A DNA stretch of 58,400 bases from NCBI GenBank assembly GCA_019244045.1, contig JAFATF010000710.1:1-58400 (forward strand). Reading direction: 5' to 3'. Each line of letters opens with the position of its first letter. Positions within the stretch are counted from its first letter, which is position 1. A program made the position numbers and the translations under genes. This document shows positions 7,604 through 16,708 of this stretch, piece by piece. Under the pieces are notes generated by a model, which saw only the letters and a program-made list of their open reading frames with translations, had not been told where the DNA came from and searched no databases. This DNA is from Acidobacteriota bacterium (GTDB lineage: Bacteria; Acidobacteriota; Terriglobia; Terriglobales; Acidobacteriaceae).

Positions 7604-8821
7604 ATGAGACTCTGTTTCCTTGCTATCGCTTACTTGATGACAGCTCCAATCTTGCTGGCCAAATCCTCCGCGCCGAGGTCGGATTCCGCCACTGTTCCTG
7701 TCACTCTAGATCACAATCGCGTAATCATTGACGTTTACTTTCCAATGGCGGACGGCACAAAAATCCGCGTTCGCGCCTGGATCGATCCGGGCGACACCGA
7801 ACTGTCTATGACGGAGTCTCTGTCCAGAAAACTGGGGCTTCGAGTTTCCCGCGACGCGCCAGATAAAGGCAAATCGCAAGCCCCCGGGGAGCTCGAGGTC
7901 GGGACGATGAAGATCGGATTAGGCGAGATCAAGGAAGCCACCGCATTAAGCCAGGGCAGCATCGCGCCCGGAAGCAGCGCCTCGATCAAACTCCCAGCAA
8001 GCGTGTTGCGCAACTATGACGTCGTACTCGACTACGTGAATCGCGAGTTTACGATCGCTCGTCCCGGGACCACTCACTTTCAAGGCAAGGCGGTGGAGGC
8101 CTCCATCGGCCGCGCGGGCTTAATCCAACTGAAGTGCAACATTGCAGGGGAACAACATACGGTGTCATTCGATCCGGGGACGAGCGTGAGCTGGCTGTCG
8201 GGTGAGCTGATCTCTCGGTGGCACAAAGAGCACCCCCATTGGCCGTCCATGATCGGTGCTGTAGGGCCTGCAAATCTCTGGGGACTTCCGTCTGAACCGA
8301 GTTGGCAAGTGCTGCGCATTCCCGAGATGCAGTGCGGCGGGTTCGCTCTCACCGATGGTCTGGCCGTGCCGTTCACCAGAGACGTTCTCGACTGGTTCCA
8401 GAAACGGGCAGGTGTTCCCACCGTGGGATTGATCGGCGCCGATGTGTTGATGAACTTCAGCGTGGGCGTCGACTACGCCCACTCCTCCCTGTACTTCAAG
8501 CAGCTGAGCAAGTACGCAGCCCCAGGAATCGACGTGGTGGGCTTGTGCCTGCGCCCGGAGGAGGACGGGCACTATTCGGTGATCGGGGTAGCCGAACACG
8601 ACCGCACCCGTTCGGTGCCGGAGGTCAGGAAGGGCGACCTATTGATGACCGTAGATAACGCGCGCATCACCGGGGCGACCATGGGACAGGTGTGGTCTCT
8701 TTTGAGCGGCAGCCCGGGCGATCTACGCACGTTGGGCCTCGTTCGAGACGGGAAACCGATTAGCGTGAAGGCGAGGGTTTATCGATTTCTGCCCCTGCGG
8801 GAAATCGCGCGAAAGCATTAA
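7604..8821 (+). CDS. Exported pepsin/retropepsin-like protein with PDZ domain, D-P-G active-site motifs
   Basis: 405 residues. A signal peptide (MRLCFLAIAYLMTAPILLA) is followed by two related lobes and a C-terminal PDZ domain (about 320-395). Each lobe has a putative catalytic loop: AWIDPGDTELSM (Asp61) and VSFDPGTSVSWL (Asp190). Known aspartic proteases have D-T-G or D-S-G there, whereas both lobes here read D-P-G. The second hydrophobic-hydrophobic-Gly element is visible as TVGLIGADVLMNF. The family is common in Acidobacteria and annotated as aspartyl protease, acting outside the cytoplasm. With Pro in place of Thr/Ser the usual fireman's-grip hydrogen bonds would be lost, so it may be an inactive binding protein. 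The ATG at 7604 is preferred over a GTG 33 bases upstream because it starts a clean signal peptide. Confidence 0.75.
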   Translation: MRLCFLAIAYLMTAPILLAKSSAPRSDSATVPVTLDHNRVIIDVYFPMADGTKIRVRAWIDPGDTELSMTESLSRKLGLRVSRDAPDKGKSQAPGELEVGTMKIGLGEIKEATALSQGSIAPGSSASIKLPASVLRNYDVVLDYVNREFTIARPGTTHFQGKAVEASIGRAGLIQLKCNIAGEQHTVSFDPGTSVSWLSGELISRWHKEHPHWPSMIGAVGPANLWGLPSEPSWQVLRIPEMQCGGFALTDGLAVPFTRDVLDWFQKRAGVPTVGLIGADVLMNFSVGVDYAHSSLYFKQLSKYAAPGIDVVGLCLRPEEDGHYSVIGVAEHDRTRSVPEVRKGDLLMTVDNARITGATMGQVWSLLSGSPGDLRTLGLVRDGKPISVKARVYRFLPLREIARKH

Positions 8822-10400
8822 GGGCCGAACAGACGGAGGAATGGAGCGCGGGGAGGTCATTGCTCCCCATGGTGTTGGGTGCCGATAGCGGAGGTTGGCT
8901 CAGCACGGCTTCCCGCAGTTTCGCGCTGGTGACATCATCCACACTTTCCGTAATAAGGACGGTCGAGCCTTGGCGGTCGATCATGACATCTCCTGCCTCA
9001 GTAAGCCATTCGTCATCACGCAGCCCTGATGCTTTGCCTGTATGTTCCGCTTCATCGCCGCGCCCCGCAATTAGCCGTAGCGAGTGATATCGCTTCTTTA
9101 GCGATTCGCGATAAATTTCAGCAAACTTCAGAGCGCTACCGGGAGAGACCCAGTCCGAGACGTACACCATCGCTAAAGGCGCCGAGGGATCGCTTTTGGG
9201 TCGGGCGGCGTAGTAATAACCTCCGCGCCAGCTTGGGTAGAGGGCCTTAGCTCCGTCCGGGCCGGCATACTCATCGAGCAGCAAGGCCACATCGAATTCC
9301 CCCATCGAACCGACATCAAACTTTTGATAGTCCTTCATCAGGCGGGCGAAATCTGGCAGTGGCAGCGGATCGATGTGCTCACCCGCAAGATAGGTAGTTG
9401 GCTCCATAATCTCGCGAGTGATGTGCGGTGGCTTGGCCAAAATACCGGCAAACGCCCTTTCCTTTCCCTTCTTGGTGAGAACGTCCGACACGAAATCCAA
9501 CCCATAGCGGTAGGGGAACGTAAGGACTTCCTTCAAGAAAATGGGTGCATTGTGAAACTCAACCGAATCCGCCGTGCCCACTAACATGCCCGCCTTGAGC
9601 GCTTCGACGATCTGTGGGGAACTCGTCAGCGATTGCCCCGTAGGGGCCAGCATGTAGTCCACCAAGACTGCCATTGCCTGTCCTTCTACCACCGCCTGGC
9701 GCACGGTTTGCGCCTCATCTCTCTCGATATCTTCGGGCGTGGGATTTTTGTCGCTGAGCGCCAGGTCAGTGTCGCCGACCTTCATCCATTGTTCCAAATT
9801 GAACGATTGGTCTTGCAGCGCATGGGTCAGTTCGTGGGCAAGGACCGGCTTCTGCTGTTCGGCGTCGACCCAATCCAACAGGTTTACGGTTTTGGTTTTC
9901 ACGTCGTAGTAACCCGCAACCTGCTCGCGTAATAACGAAAGTAAAAAAGAATGTAGATCGAAGTTTGCCGGTAGCAAGCCGAATTTCTTTAATACCAGCT
10001 CGCTTCGCTTCAGGCGTTGCGCATCCTTGTCCTCTCGCATGTGCATTTCAAGATACTTCGTCAACTCGTCTCGCGTGATCAGCCGGCGCTGGACGGGATG
10101 GCGGAGCGGAAGACCTGTGTCCTGACTGGAAAAGGCGATGATCCTGTCGACCGAGCGAAAGAGTTCTTCCGCTTCGGGGGGCGAAATCTTGCTTTCGCCA
10201 GAGAGCGGAGAGGACTGGAGGTGGTTGTCGGACCGCTGATTCGCCGCTCCTGGCTCATCAGGCGAATTCGGCGTTTGTGGAGCTGAGGTCTGCTGACCGC
10301 TTGTCTGTGGCTTGCCGGTCTGAACTTGAGCTTCGGAACGCGCCAGCCGAAACTCGAAGCTTGCGAGCAGCAGGAAGGCGAGAAAGACTTTAGGGCCCAA
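8760..10400 (-). CDS. Exported HExxH metalloprotease-like protein
   Basis: About 546 residues. A signal peptide is followed by a Gln/Pro/Ser-rich linker. The zinc motif HELTHALQDQ has His189, Glu190 and His193; a likely third ligand is Glu239 in VVEGQAMAVL, a gluzincin-like arrangement. The context REQVAGYYDVKTKTVNLL just before is seen in a family of uncharacterised acidobacterial and deltaproteobacterial peptidases. The start chosen is TTG at 10400, six bases after GGAGGG, in preference to a TTG nine codons upstream without such a site. The last 62 bases overlap the 3' end of the convergent aspartic protease gene. Substrate is unknown; periplasmic or outer-surface location is inferred. Confidence 0.78.
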   Translation of the reverse strand: MGPKVFLAFLLLASFEFRLARSEAQVQTGKPQTSGQQTSAPQTPNSPDEPGAANQRSDNHLQSSPLSGESKISPPEAEELFRSVDRIIAFSSQDTGLPLRHPVQRRLITRDELTKYLEMHMREDKDAQRLKRSELVLKKFGLLPANFDLHSFLLSLLREQVAGYYDVKTKTVNLLDWVDAEQQKPVLAHELTHALQDQSFNLEQWMKVGDTDLALSDKNPTPEDIERDEAQTVRQAVVEGQAMAVLVDYMLAPTGQSLTSSPQIVEALKAGMLVGTADSVEFHNAPIFLKEVLTFPYRYGLDFVSDVLTKKGKERAFAGILAKPPHITREIMEPTTYLAGEHIDPLPLPDFARLMKDYQKFDVGSMGEFDVALLLDEYAGPDGAKALYPSWRGGYYYAARPKSDPSAPLAMVYVSDWVSPGSALKFAEIYRESLKKRYHSLRLIAGRGDEAEHTGKASGLRDDEWLTEAGDVMIDRQGSTVLITESVDDVTSAKLREAVLSQPPLSAPNTMGSNDLPALHSSVCSALNAFARFPAGAEIDKPSPSR

Positions 10401-10496
10401 GAATGTCCCTCCGATCGCGCATGGCAAATTTCAGTCCGCTCCCGGTCCGGACGGCAAAGAACTATCAAAATCTTGCTGTCCGCCGAGTGATCCCGC

Positions 10497-11564
10497 CTAT
10501 TGACGGCTCACTTGATCACTAATCCAGGTCGCCGCTTCTTTGGTTCCTAAATTGCCGCCGATATCACGCGTGGTTCTCCTTTCGCGAACCGCTTCGAGAA
10601 CGGCAGCTTCGAGCTTAGCGGCCTCGCGAGTGAGCCCCAGGTGCGCCAGCATCATGGCGGCCGTGAGAATCGCACCTATTGGATTGGCTACATTCTTCCC
10701 CGCCAAGGCTGGCGCCGAACCGTGTACGGGCTCGAACATCGAAATCTTGCCGGGATGGATATTGCCGCTGGCTGCCATTCCAAGCCCCCCCTGAAGTCCC
10801 GCGGCCAGGTCCGAGACAATGTCGCCAAACATATTGTTGGTCACGATTACATCGAATTGGCCGGGGTCGCGGACCATTTGCAGGCACAGGGCATCGACAT
10901 ACATATGCGTCGCTTCTATGTCGGCATACGCCCGACCGACCTCCTTGAAAGCGCGCTGCCAAAGCCCACCAGAGTGTGTCATGGCGTTCGACTTGTCACA
11001 CAGAAGCACACGCCTTCGGGAAGTACCGTCCTGCTTCTTCTTACTTGCAGCATACTCGAAAGCGTACCGGATCACCCGCTCCACACCTTTGCGGGTATTA
11101 ATATCTTCCTGAATAGCAATTTCGTCGGCCGTCCCCTGTTTGAACACACCTCCGACATCGCCGTAAACACCCTCGGTATTCTCCCTGACCACCACGAAAT
11201 CAATGTCTTTGGGATCAGCTCCCTTGAGCGGGCATAACGATGAATCCAGCAGACGCACGGGGCGAACATTGGCGTAAAGATCCATTTCAAAGCGCATGCC
11301 CAGCAGGATTTGCTTGGCATGAGTGTTGGTGGTGATCCGCGGGTCGCCAAAGGCCCCGAGGAAGATGGCATCGAAGTCGCGCTCCAGCATGGGAAATCCG
11401 TCGGCCGGAACCGTGGTGCCGTCCTTAAGGTAGCGCTCGGCACCCCAATCAAATTCGCTGAACGCAAGCGCCGCTCCCGTGGCCTCGATCGCTTGCACGG
11501 CTACGGGGATCACCTCCCGCCCGATACCGTCACCGGGTATGACCGCGATGCGCTTCTTGCCCAC
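10497..11564 (-). CDS. leuB: 3-isopropylmalate dehydrogenase (isocitrate/isopropylmalate dehydrogenase family)
   Basis: 355 residues of the beta-decarboxylating dehydrogenase fold. It opens [15 protein letters not shown] and has [17 protein letters not shown] with the substrate-binding arginines, [16 protein letters not shown], a Lys in [11 protein letters not shown], the metal-binding DALCLQMV and [14 protein letters not shown], and the NAD-site [23 protein letters not shown]. LeuB oxidises 3-isopropylmalate in leucine synthesis. The [25 protein letters not shown] segment differs somewhat from classical LeuB, and tartrate or homoisocitrate dehydrogenase activity is possible. There are no other leu genes beside it. 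Start is GTG without a strong Shine-Dalgarno. It diverges from ygfZ across a 69-base gap. Confidence 0.78.
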   Translation of the reverse strand: MGKKRIAVIPGDGIGREVIPVAVQAIEATGAALAFSEFDWGAERYLKDGTTVPADGFPMLERDFDAIFLGAFGDPRITTNTHAKQILLGMRFEMDLYANVRPVRLLDSSLCPLKGADPKDIDFVVVRENTEGVYGDVGGVFKQGTADEIAIQEDINTRKGVERVIRYAFEYAASKKKQDGTSRRRVLLCDKSNAMTHSGGLWQRAFKEVGRAYADIEATHMYVDALCLQMVRDPGQFDVIVTNNMFGDIVSDLAAGLQGGLGMAASGNIHPGKISMFEPVHGSAPALAGKNVANPIGAILTAAMMLAHLGLTREAAKLEAAVLEAVRERRTTRDIGGNLGTKEAATWISDQVSRQ

Positions 11565-11616
11565 GGCAGCTTAACTTAGCACACCCTGCCGGTCGTATGC
11601 GCTGGCAAGGGTCCGT

Positions 11617-11622
11617 TATAAT
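11617..11622 (+). promoter_or_regulatory. -10 box next to the ygfZ start
   Basis: TATAAT in CCGTTATAATCG, ending 11 bases before the ygfZ ATG. This leaves room for only a few bases of leader. No -35 consensus is visible. Confidence 0.45.
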
Positions 11623-11633
11623 CGAAGGTTCGT

Positions 11634-12707
11634 ATGACGATGACGCAACTCACCAAACAGCTTAGCGCTAACGACCAAAACGACTACCGAGGTTGCCCGG
11701 CCGTCTCCGTGTATTCGGACATAGGTAAGGAGTTCAGAGCACTGGTTCATAAGTCAGGAATGTATGAGCTCGCTTGGCGCAGCAAGCTCCTGGTCACCGG
11801 CAAAGACAGAACTCGATGGCTCAACGGCATGGTCAGCAACAATGTGCGAGATCTCGGGGTTGGGCAAGGGGTTTACAGCTTTTTGTTAACGCCCCAGGGG
11901 CGTATTCTCGCCGATTTATATATTTACAATCGCGGCGACTTTCTGCTGCTGGACACCGATCAGTCCCAGGTCGAGAACCTGGTGGCGAACCTCCGGCGCT
12001 ACATCATCATGGATCAGGTGGAGATCCGAAAAGCTGGTGATCAGTGGAAGGCGCTCGGTGTTACCGGACCGGATGCGCACGCGGTGGTGAGCCATCAAAT
12101 CACGAATGTCAAGGACTGGCGGCCGCTACAGATTGTCGAAACGAACTGGCGGGATACGCAATTGGCTGTTGTCCATTTTGACCTAGCTGGGGTAGATTCC
12201 TACGAAATCTGGCTGGACCAGGCTACCCTGACGCGCCTGTGGCAGGAGTTGTTGAAGCAGGGCGCGATTGCCATCGGCTGCAATGCCTTTGAGCTTTTTC
12301 GAATCGCCTGCGGCGTTCCTGTCTACGGCCACGACATTCGGGAACGCGACTTGCCGCAGGAGACCGGGCAGATGCGTGCTCTGAGCTTTACCAAGGGTTG
12401 TTATATCGGGCAGGAAATTGTGGAGCGCATTCGCTCCCGCGGCGCTGTGCATCGCAAGTTTACGGGCTTTACCATCGATGGCCCGCTGCCCGCCGTCGGC
12501 AGCAAGGCACAGGCGGAAGGAAAAGAAATCGCCGAGATTACCAGCGCCGCGACCCTGCCGTGTTTTGGGGGCGACCGTCAGGTTGCCTTAGGTTATATTC
12601 GTCGTGAGTTCGCGACGCCCGGAAATACGATCGAAATCGGAGGGGCAAAGGCAACAGTCGTGGATCTTCCCTCGGGGCAAATTTTCACCTCCGGCCAAGA
12701 GCGATGA
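11634..12707 (+). CDS. ygfZ: Folate-binding YgfZ/GcvT-like protein
   Basis: 357 residues with the aminomethyltransferase-like fold. The family signature K-G-C-Y-I-G-Q-E is at about residues 257-264 within SFTKGCYIGQEIVERIRSRG, and the C-terminal barrel resembles GcvT. YgfZ binds tetrahydrofolate and helps Fe-S cluster assembly or repair of enzymes such as MiaB; the Cys of the signature is required in E. coli. The N-terminal half has WLNGMVSNNVRDLGVGQGVYSFLLTPQGRI (given here only as landmarks, residues about 63-92). No other glycine-cleavage genes are present, which favours YgfZ over GcvT. The ATG at 11634 lies 11 bases after a TATAAT with no Shine-Dalgarno, suggesting leaderless translation. 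DUF1844 follows after 81 bases. Confidence 0.88.
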   Translation: MTMTQLTKQLSANDQNDYRGCPAVSVYSDIGKEFRALVHKSGMYELAWRSKLLVTGKDRTRWLNGMVSNNVRDLGVGQGVYSFLLTPQGRILADLYIYNRGDFLLLDTDQSQVENLVANLRRYIIMDQVEIRKAGDQWKALGVTGPDAHAVVSHQITNVKDWRPLQIVETNWRDTQLAVVHFDLAGVDSYEIWLDQATLTRLWQELLKQGAIAIGCNAFELFRIACGVPVYGHDIRERDLPQETGQMRALSFTKGCYIGQEIVERIRSRGAVHRKFTGFTIDGPLPAVGSKAQAEGKEIAEITSAATLPCFGGDRQVALGYIRREFATPGNTIEIGGAKATVVDLPSGQIFTSGQER

Positions 12708-12788
12708 GGCCGAGAGGCTCAGGGTAAGGATGGTCAAGCCCGATGAGGGCAAAAGGCTAAAGATTTCACCGGTTTGTGAGAGTTGGCT

Positions 12789-13361
12789 ATGGCTGAGAAA
12801 AAGGATACTGGTTTTACCGTCACCGACCGGCGGCTATTCACCGCCGAAGGAGACCTTCGCCGCGATGTAGATGAGGAGCAGGGAAAGGCGGCGGCGGCGG
12901 GGCAAGAAGTCGGCGGTAAGGAGTCCGGCAGCTCGGCTCCTACTGCCCCAGCAGCAGAGGACGTGCCCGCACCACCTACCGCGGCCGAGCAGCAGGCGCA
13001 GAAGGATGCTTACCAGAAATCCTCGAAGGATTTGGATTCCCGAGTCGAACTCGGCGGCCACTCTTCCACACAGCTGGAAATGACCTTCGAGCGATTCATT
13101 GCTTCCTTGTACATGAGTGCCATGCTGCAACTGGGACTCATGCACGAAGAGGGCAGCCAGCCCAATATTGACTTGATCGGCGCGCGCCAAACCATCGACA
13201 CTCTCGGCCTGCTCGCGGAAAAAACCAAGGGGAACCTCAACTCGCGAGAGGAGAATTTCCTACAGAACTCGCTTTATGAATTACGTATGGCTTACGTTGA
13301 GGTGACCAACTCACTGGCTCGTCCGCCGCAGACTTCACAAGGCATACCCAAAGCTCGATGA
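12789..13361 (+). CDS. DUF1844 domain protein
   Basis: 190 residues. The first 85 are charged and Ala/Pro/Gln-rich, probably disordered. The DUF1844 domain occupies about residues 95-180: FERFIASLYMSAMLQLGLM, then NIDLIGARQTIDTLGLLAEK and NLNSREENFLQNSLYELRMA. The domain is predicted mainly helical and occurs in Acidobacteria, Deltaproteobacteria and Planctomycetes; its function is unknown. The ATG at 12789 is chosen over a TTG two codons earlier and has GAGAG in reasonable position upstream. The stop overlaps the ATG of the next gene by four bases (ATGA), so the two are translationally coupled. Pairing with an MBL hydrolase is a context clue, not a function. Confidence 0.85.
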   Translation: MAEKKDTGFTVTDRRLFTAEGDLRRDVDEEQGKAAAAGQEVGGKESGSSAPTAPAAEDVPAPPTAAEQQAQKDAYQKSSKDLDSRVELGGHSSTQLEMTFERFIASLYMSAMLQLGLMHEEGSQPNIDLIGARQTIDTLGLLAEKTKGNLNSREENFLQNSLYELRMAYVEVTNSLARPPQTSQGIPKAR

Positions 13362-14128
13362 AAGCGACGCTCACCGTGCTGGGCAGCGGCACATCCATGG
13401 GCGTGCCCACCATCGGCTGCAACTGTGCCGTATGTCGCTCCCCTGATCCTCACGACCGCCGCACCCGGCCTTCCATCATGGTCGAATACGACGGCCGCTT
13501 GGTGCTAATCGATACCACCCCTGATTTTCGCGAGCAGGCCATTCGGGAAGGCATTCAACACGTCGATGCCGTCCTCTACACGCATACCCATGCCGACCAC
13601 ATACTGGGCATCGACGATCTTCGCCCTCTTAGTTTTCATCGCTCAGGAAACATTCCCTTGTTTGCTCGTCCCGAAGCCGCCGAATTCTTGCGGAGGATGT
13701 TTCGCTACATTTTCGAGGCGGATTACAAGTTTGGCGGCATTGCACGGGTGGAATTGAAAAGCATCGAAGGACCCTTGGACTTATTTGGAGCGCGCTTTGA
13801 ACCGGTAGCCGTCATTCACGGCGATACGGAGATTTATGGTTTCCGCTTCGGTTCCGCCGCCTACCTGACCGATTTCAGTGCTATTCCCGAACTGTCCTGC
13901 GAGCGGCTCAAGAACCTCGATATCTTGTTCCTGGACGCCCTGCGGCACAAACCGCATCCCACGCATTCCACGGTGGAGAATTCGTTGCGCCTGGTTAAGC
14001 AGTTGCAGCCGAGAAGAGCGTTCTTTACCCATATCTGTCACGACCTGCCGCATGAGACGACCAATCGGGCTCTGCCGCCTCATGTGCGGCTTTCCTACGA
14101 TGGCATGAAACTGGAATTTGAAATTTGA
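13358..14128 (+). CDS. PhnP-like metallo-beta-lactamase fold hydrolase
   Basis: 256 residues. It opens TVLGSGTSMGVPTIGCNCAVC, a PhnP-type start in which the Cys cluster may bind an extra zinc. The metal motif THTHADHILGIDDLR lies at about residues 73-87, and later metal ligands are seen in VIHGDTEIYGF, AYLTDFS and FFTHICHDLPH. PhnP is a cyclic phosphodiesterase of the phosphonate pathway, but there are no phn genes here, and relatives include general phosphodiesterases. The gene starts inside the stop of the DUF1844 gene, so the two are probably made together. A cytoplasmic phosphodiesterase is likely; the substrate is unknown. Confidence 0.86.
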   Translation: MKATLTVLGSGTSMGVPTIGCNCAVCRSPDPHDRRTRPSIMVEYDGRLVLIDTTPDFREQAIREGIQHVDAVLYTHTHADHILGIDDLRPLSFHRSGNIPLFARPEAAEFLRRMFRYIFEADYKFGGIARVELKSIEGPLDLFGARFEPVAVIHGDTEIYGFRFGSAAYLTDFSAIPELSCERLKNLDILFLDALRHKPHPTHSTVENSLRLVKQLQPRRAFFTHICHDLPHETTNRALPPHVRLSYDGMKLEFEI

Positions 14129-14259
14129 GGGGTTACGGATGTACCCGCCGTGAGCGGCTAAGACAAGACTGAAGCGCCGAGGCTGCCGAGAATACGCGAC
14201 CCACAAACGGAGCCGAGCCCTTGGTCGGACTCGCGCGGTCTCAGCTTTTGAAGATTTCC

Positions 14260-15222
14260 ATGAAGGTGTTTCACACCCTGGGCGACATATCTGCGGACTT
14301 CGGCTCGACCGTGGTGAGCGTCGGCAACTTCGATGGCGTGCATCGTGCCCACACACATGTGCTCCAACAGATTGTCGCCCGCGCGCGGCAAAAGGTTGCC
14401 AAAGCGGTTGCCGTCACCTTCGAACCGCATCCTATCCGCATCCTGCGACCTGACAGGCCTTTCAAATTGCTCACCCCTACGGCGGAAAAGCTGCGCTTAC
14501 TGCAGCAAACCGGAATCGATGCGGTTTTGCTACTGCCCTTCACGCGTGACCTCTCGTTGATGAGCCCTCAGCAGTTTGCCGACTCGATCTTGAAACAGAA
14601 GCTCCAGGCCATCGAGGTCCACGAAGGCTATAACTTTCGGTTTGGACATAAAGCAGCTGGAGATGTGGCCATGTTGAGCGGATTCGGCCATACGATGGGA
14701 TTTGAGGTCATCACCTATCCAGAGATGAGGGTTCGTGGGGAGCCGGTCTCGAGCAGCCACATTCGTGGCTTAATCGCATCCGGGCGCGTCAGTCGCGCGC
14801 GTCACCTGCTGGGAAGGACTTTTCGCATCCTTTCCACCCCCGGAAGAGGACGTGGTTACGGTTCCAAGTACACGGTGCCTACCATCAACCTGAGCCGATA
14901 TGAAGAGTTAGTACCGGCCGATGGAGTGTATATAACCAGAACACGCGTGCAAGAAGAATTCTTCGATTCGGTCACCAATGTGGGGAACCGGCCAACTTTC
15001 GGGGAGGAATCGTTTGCCATCGAGACCCATATCCTCAATTTCCATCCCCTCGAACTGCGGCCGGAAACCGACGTTGAACTCATCTTTCTTAACCACCTGC
15101 GCGAGGAAGTCAAGTTTCCTTCCGTTGAGGCGCTACGTGAGCAGATTGCTGAAGACATTCAGACGGCCAGAAGGTATTTCCACCTCGCTCGACGCTGTTC
15201 TAACTCCCGCGGCCGGGAGTGA
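14260..15222 (+). CDS. ribF: Bifunctional riboflavin kinase / FAD synthetase
   Basis: RibF makes FMN from riboflavin and then FAD. The N-terminal FAD-synthetase domain (about 1-185) has VVSVGNFDGVHRAHTHVL with the nucleotidyl-transferase GxFDGxHxGH-like motif (here HRAH, with Ala in place of Gly), TFEPHPIRIL, and the VSSSHIRGLIASGRV motif. The flavokinase domain follows, with GRGYGSKYTVPTINL, the PTxN motif that binds ATP and Mg, then VTNVGNRPTFGEESFAIETHIL. Length (320 residues) is normal. The ATG at 14260 starts the conserved region; a TTG 13 codons earlier is less likely. It follows the MBL gene by 131 bases, probably in one transcript. Confidence 0.94.
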   Translation: MKVFHTLGDISADFGSTVVSVGNFDGVHRAHTHVLQQIVARARQKVAKAVAVTFEPHPIRILRPDRPFKLLTPTAEKLRLLQQTGIDAVLLLPFTRDLSLMSPQQFADSILKQKLQAIEVHEGYNFRFGHKAAGDVAMLSGFGHTMGFEVITYPEMRVRGEPVSSSHIRGLIASGRVSRARHLLGRTFRILSTPGRGRGYGSKYTVPTINLSRYEELVPADGVYITRTRVQEEFFDSVTNVGNRPTFGEESFAIETHILNFHPLELRPETDVELIFLNHLREEVKFPSVEALREQIAEDIQTARRYFHLARRCSNSRGRE

Positions 15223-15414
15223 ATGGATATCGGCCAGGCATGAACTCACCCGACGAACCTAACACTTGAAAGCACGATCCGGCTGTGGTCTTCCGAGACT
15301 CCGGGCAAACTCCGTCAATCTGACAGGTAACCGGCGAGTGGAGACAAACCCCCTCAGGCGGCTCAGCGAAGGCCATCGCCGGAACCTGGGTGCCTCGGCT
15401 CCCTGATTTCCTGG

Positions 15415-15420
15415 TAAAAT
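15415..15420 (+). promoter_or_regulatory. Extended -10 next to the MFS transporter start
   Basis: TGGTAAAAT (extended -10 type TGn) with the hexamer ending nine bases before the ATG at 15430. No Shine-Dalgarno sequence lies between. Confidence 0.4.
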
Positions 15421-15429
15421 CGCGGCCCC

Positions 15430-16695
15430 ATGGCCACCCGACCAGGCCTGAAACTTTCCGCGACTACTCCCGCACAGCGCCGCACGTTAGTGGCCGCCGC
15501 ACTCGGGTGGATGCTCGATGCTTTCGATGCCATGCTCTACGCCTTGGTGCTGACCCACATTATGCGCGATCTCGGCATGAGTAAAGCTACCGGTGGCTTG
15601 CTCAATACCCTGACCCTACTGGCATCCGGTATTGGCGGCGTCACTTTCGGATTCATCGCGGACCGCATCGGGCGCAAGCGCGCGCTCATCGTTAGCATTC
15701 TGACCTACTCGCTATGCTCTTTTGCCTCAGGCCTCTCCCGGTCGGTGCTGACGCTCGCGATCTTCCGATTCATTCTCGGCCTGGGAATGGGTGGCGAATG
15801 GAATACGGGCGCTACCTTGGTCGCGGAAACCTGGCCGACGGAGTTACGGGCCAAAGCCATCGCGATCGTGCAAAGCTCCTGGGCGGTTGGCTATGCCTTC
15901 GCTGCCCTGGTGGCCGGTGTCGTTCTCGAGTATGCCGACTGGCGCATGGTGTTCTTCGTCGGCCTTCTCCCCGCTTTGGTAGTTTTCTGGATTCAGAAGG
16001 GTGTGCCGGAATCGGAGATGTGGATCGAACAGCACCACGGTCATTCATCGCAACGCCCGGCCGCAGCGGACCATCGTCGGCCTGCGAGATTTGCGCACAT
16101 CTTCAAGCCGCCCTTCCTGAAGCCTACGTTATCTCTGCTTTTGCTCAATTTTTTCGGGATGTTTGCCTGGTGGGGGCTGTTTACCTGGATTCCACCTTAT
16201 TTATCGCTGCCGGTGCAGCAGGGCGGGCGAGGCTTTGGCACCATGGGAACCACAACCCTGTTGGTTGTGCTTAACCTTGCCGGGATGCTACCCGGTTACG
16301 CCAGTTTTGGCTGGGTCGCCGATCTAGTGGGCCGGAGGAGGTCCTTTCTGCTGTACACGCTGGCGGCAGCCGTCTCGGTGCCTTTTTATGCGCTGGCGCA
16401 AAGCCCGATTTCGCTCCTTCTGCTCGGTGCTGTGGTGGCATTCTTTGGAACCGGCTTCTTCTCGGGATCGGGGATCGTCGGCAGTGAAATTTTTCCCACC
16501 GGTATCCGCGCGCGCGCTTTGGGCTTTACCTATAACGGCGCGCGGGCTATGAGCTCAATTGCTCCCTTCGCGATCGGAAGAGTCGGCCAGGCAAAGGGCC
16601 TAAGTTCGGCCTTCTATTTATGCGCAGTATCTTTCCTTCTGGCCGGCTTTGCAGCAACACAGCTGCCGGAAACCAGAGGCAAACACTTGCAATAG
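15430..16695 (+). CDS. Major facilitator superfamily transporter
   Basis: 421 residues and about twelve transmembrane helices. The conserved loop 2-3 motif is present as GFIADRIGRKRAL, with a half-repeat version GWVADLVGRRRSF in the second half. The N-terminal WMLDAFDAMLYALVL and LGMGGEWNTGATLVAETWP resemble the sugar-acid and aromatic-acid proton symporters (sialate NanT/AAHS type), in which the first Asp of helix 1 couples protons. The substrate is therefore probably an organic anion, but this is inference. It stands alone between ribF and a convergent EamA gene. A TGGTAAAAT box ends nine bases before the ATG and there is no Shine-Dalgarno site, so it may be leaderless. Confidence 0.85.
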   Translation: MATRPGLKLSATTPAQRRTLVAAALGWMLDAFDAMLYALVLTHIMRDLGMSKATGGLLNTLTLLASGIGGVTFGFIADRIGRKRALIVSILTYSLCSFASGLSRSVLTLAIFRFILGLGMGGEWNTGATLVAETWPTELRAKAIAIVQSSWAVGYAFAALVAGVVLEYADWRMVFFVGLLPALVVFWIQKGVPESEMWIEQHHGHSSQRPAAADHRRPARFAHIFKPPFLKPTLSLLLLNFFGMFAWWGLFTWIPPYLSLPVQQGGRGFGTMGTTTLLVVLNLAGMLPGYASFGWVADLVGRRRSFLLYTLAAAVSVPFYALAQSPISLLLLGAVVAFFGTGFFSGSGIVGSEIFPTGIRARALGFTYNGARAMSSIAPFAIGRVGQAKGLSSAFYLCAVSFLLAGFAATQLPETRGKHLQ

Positions 16696-16708
16696 ACTCA
16701 AAATAGCC

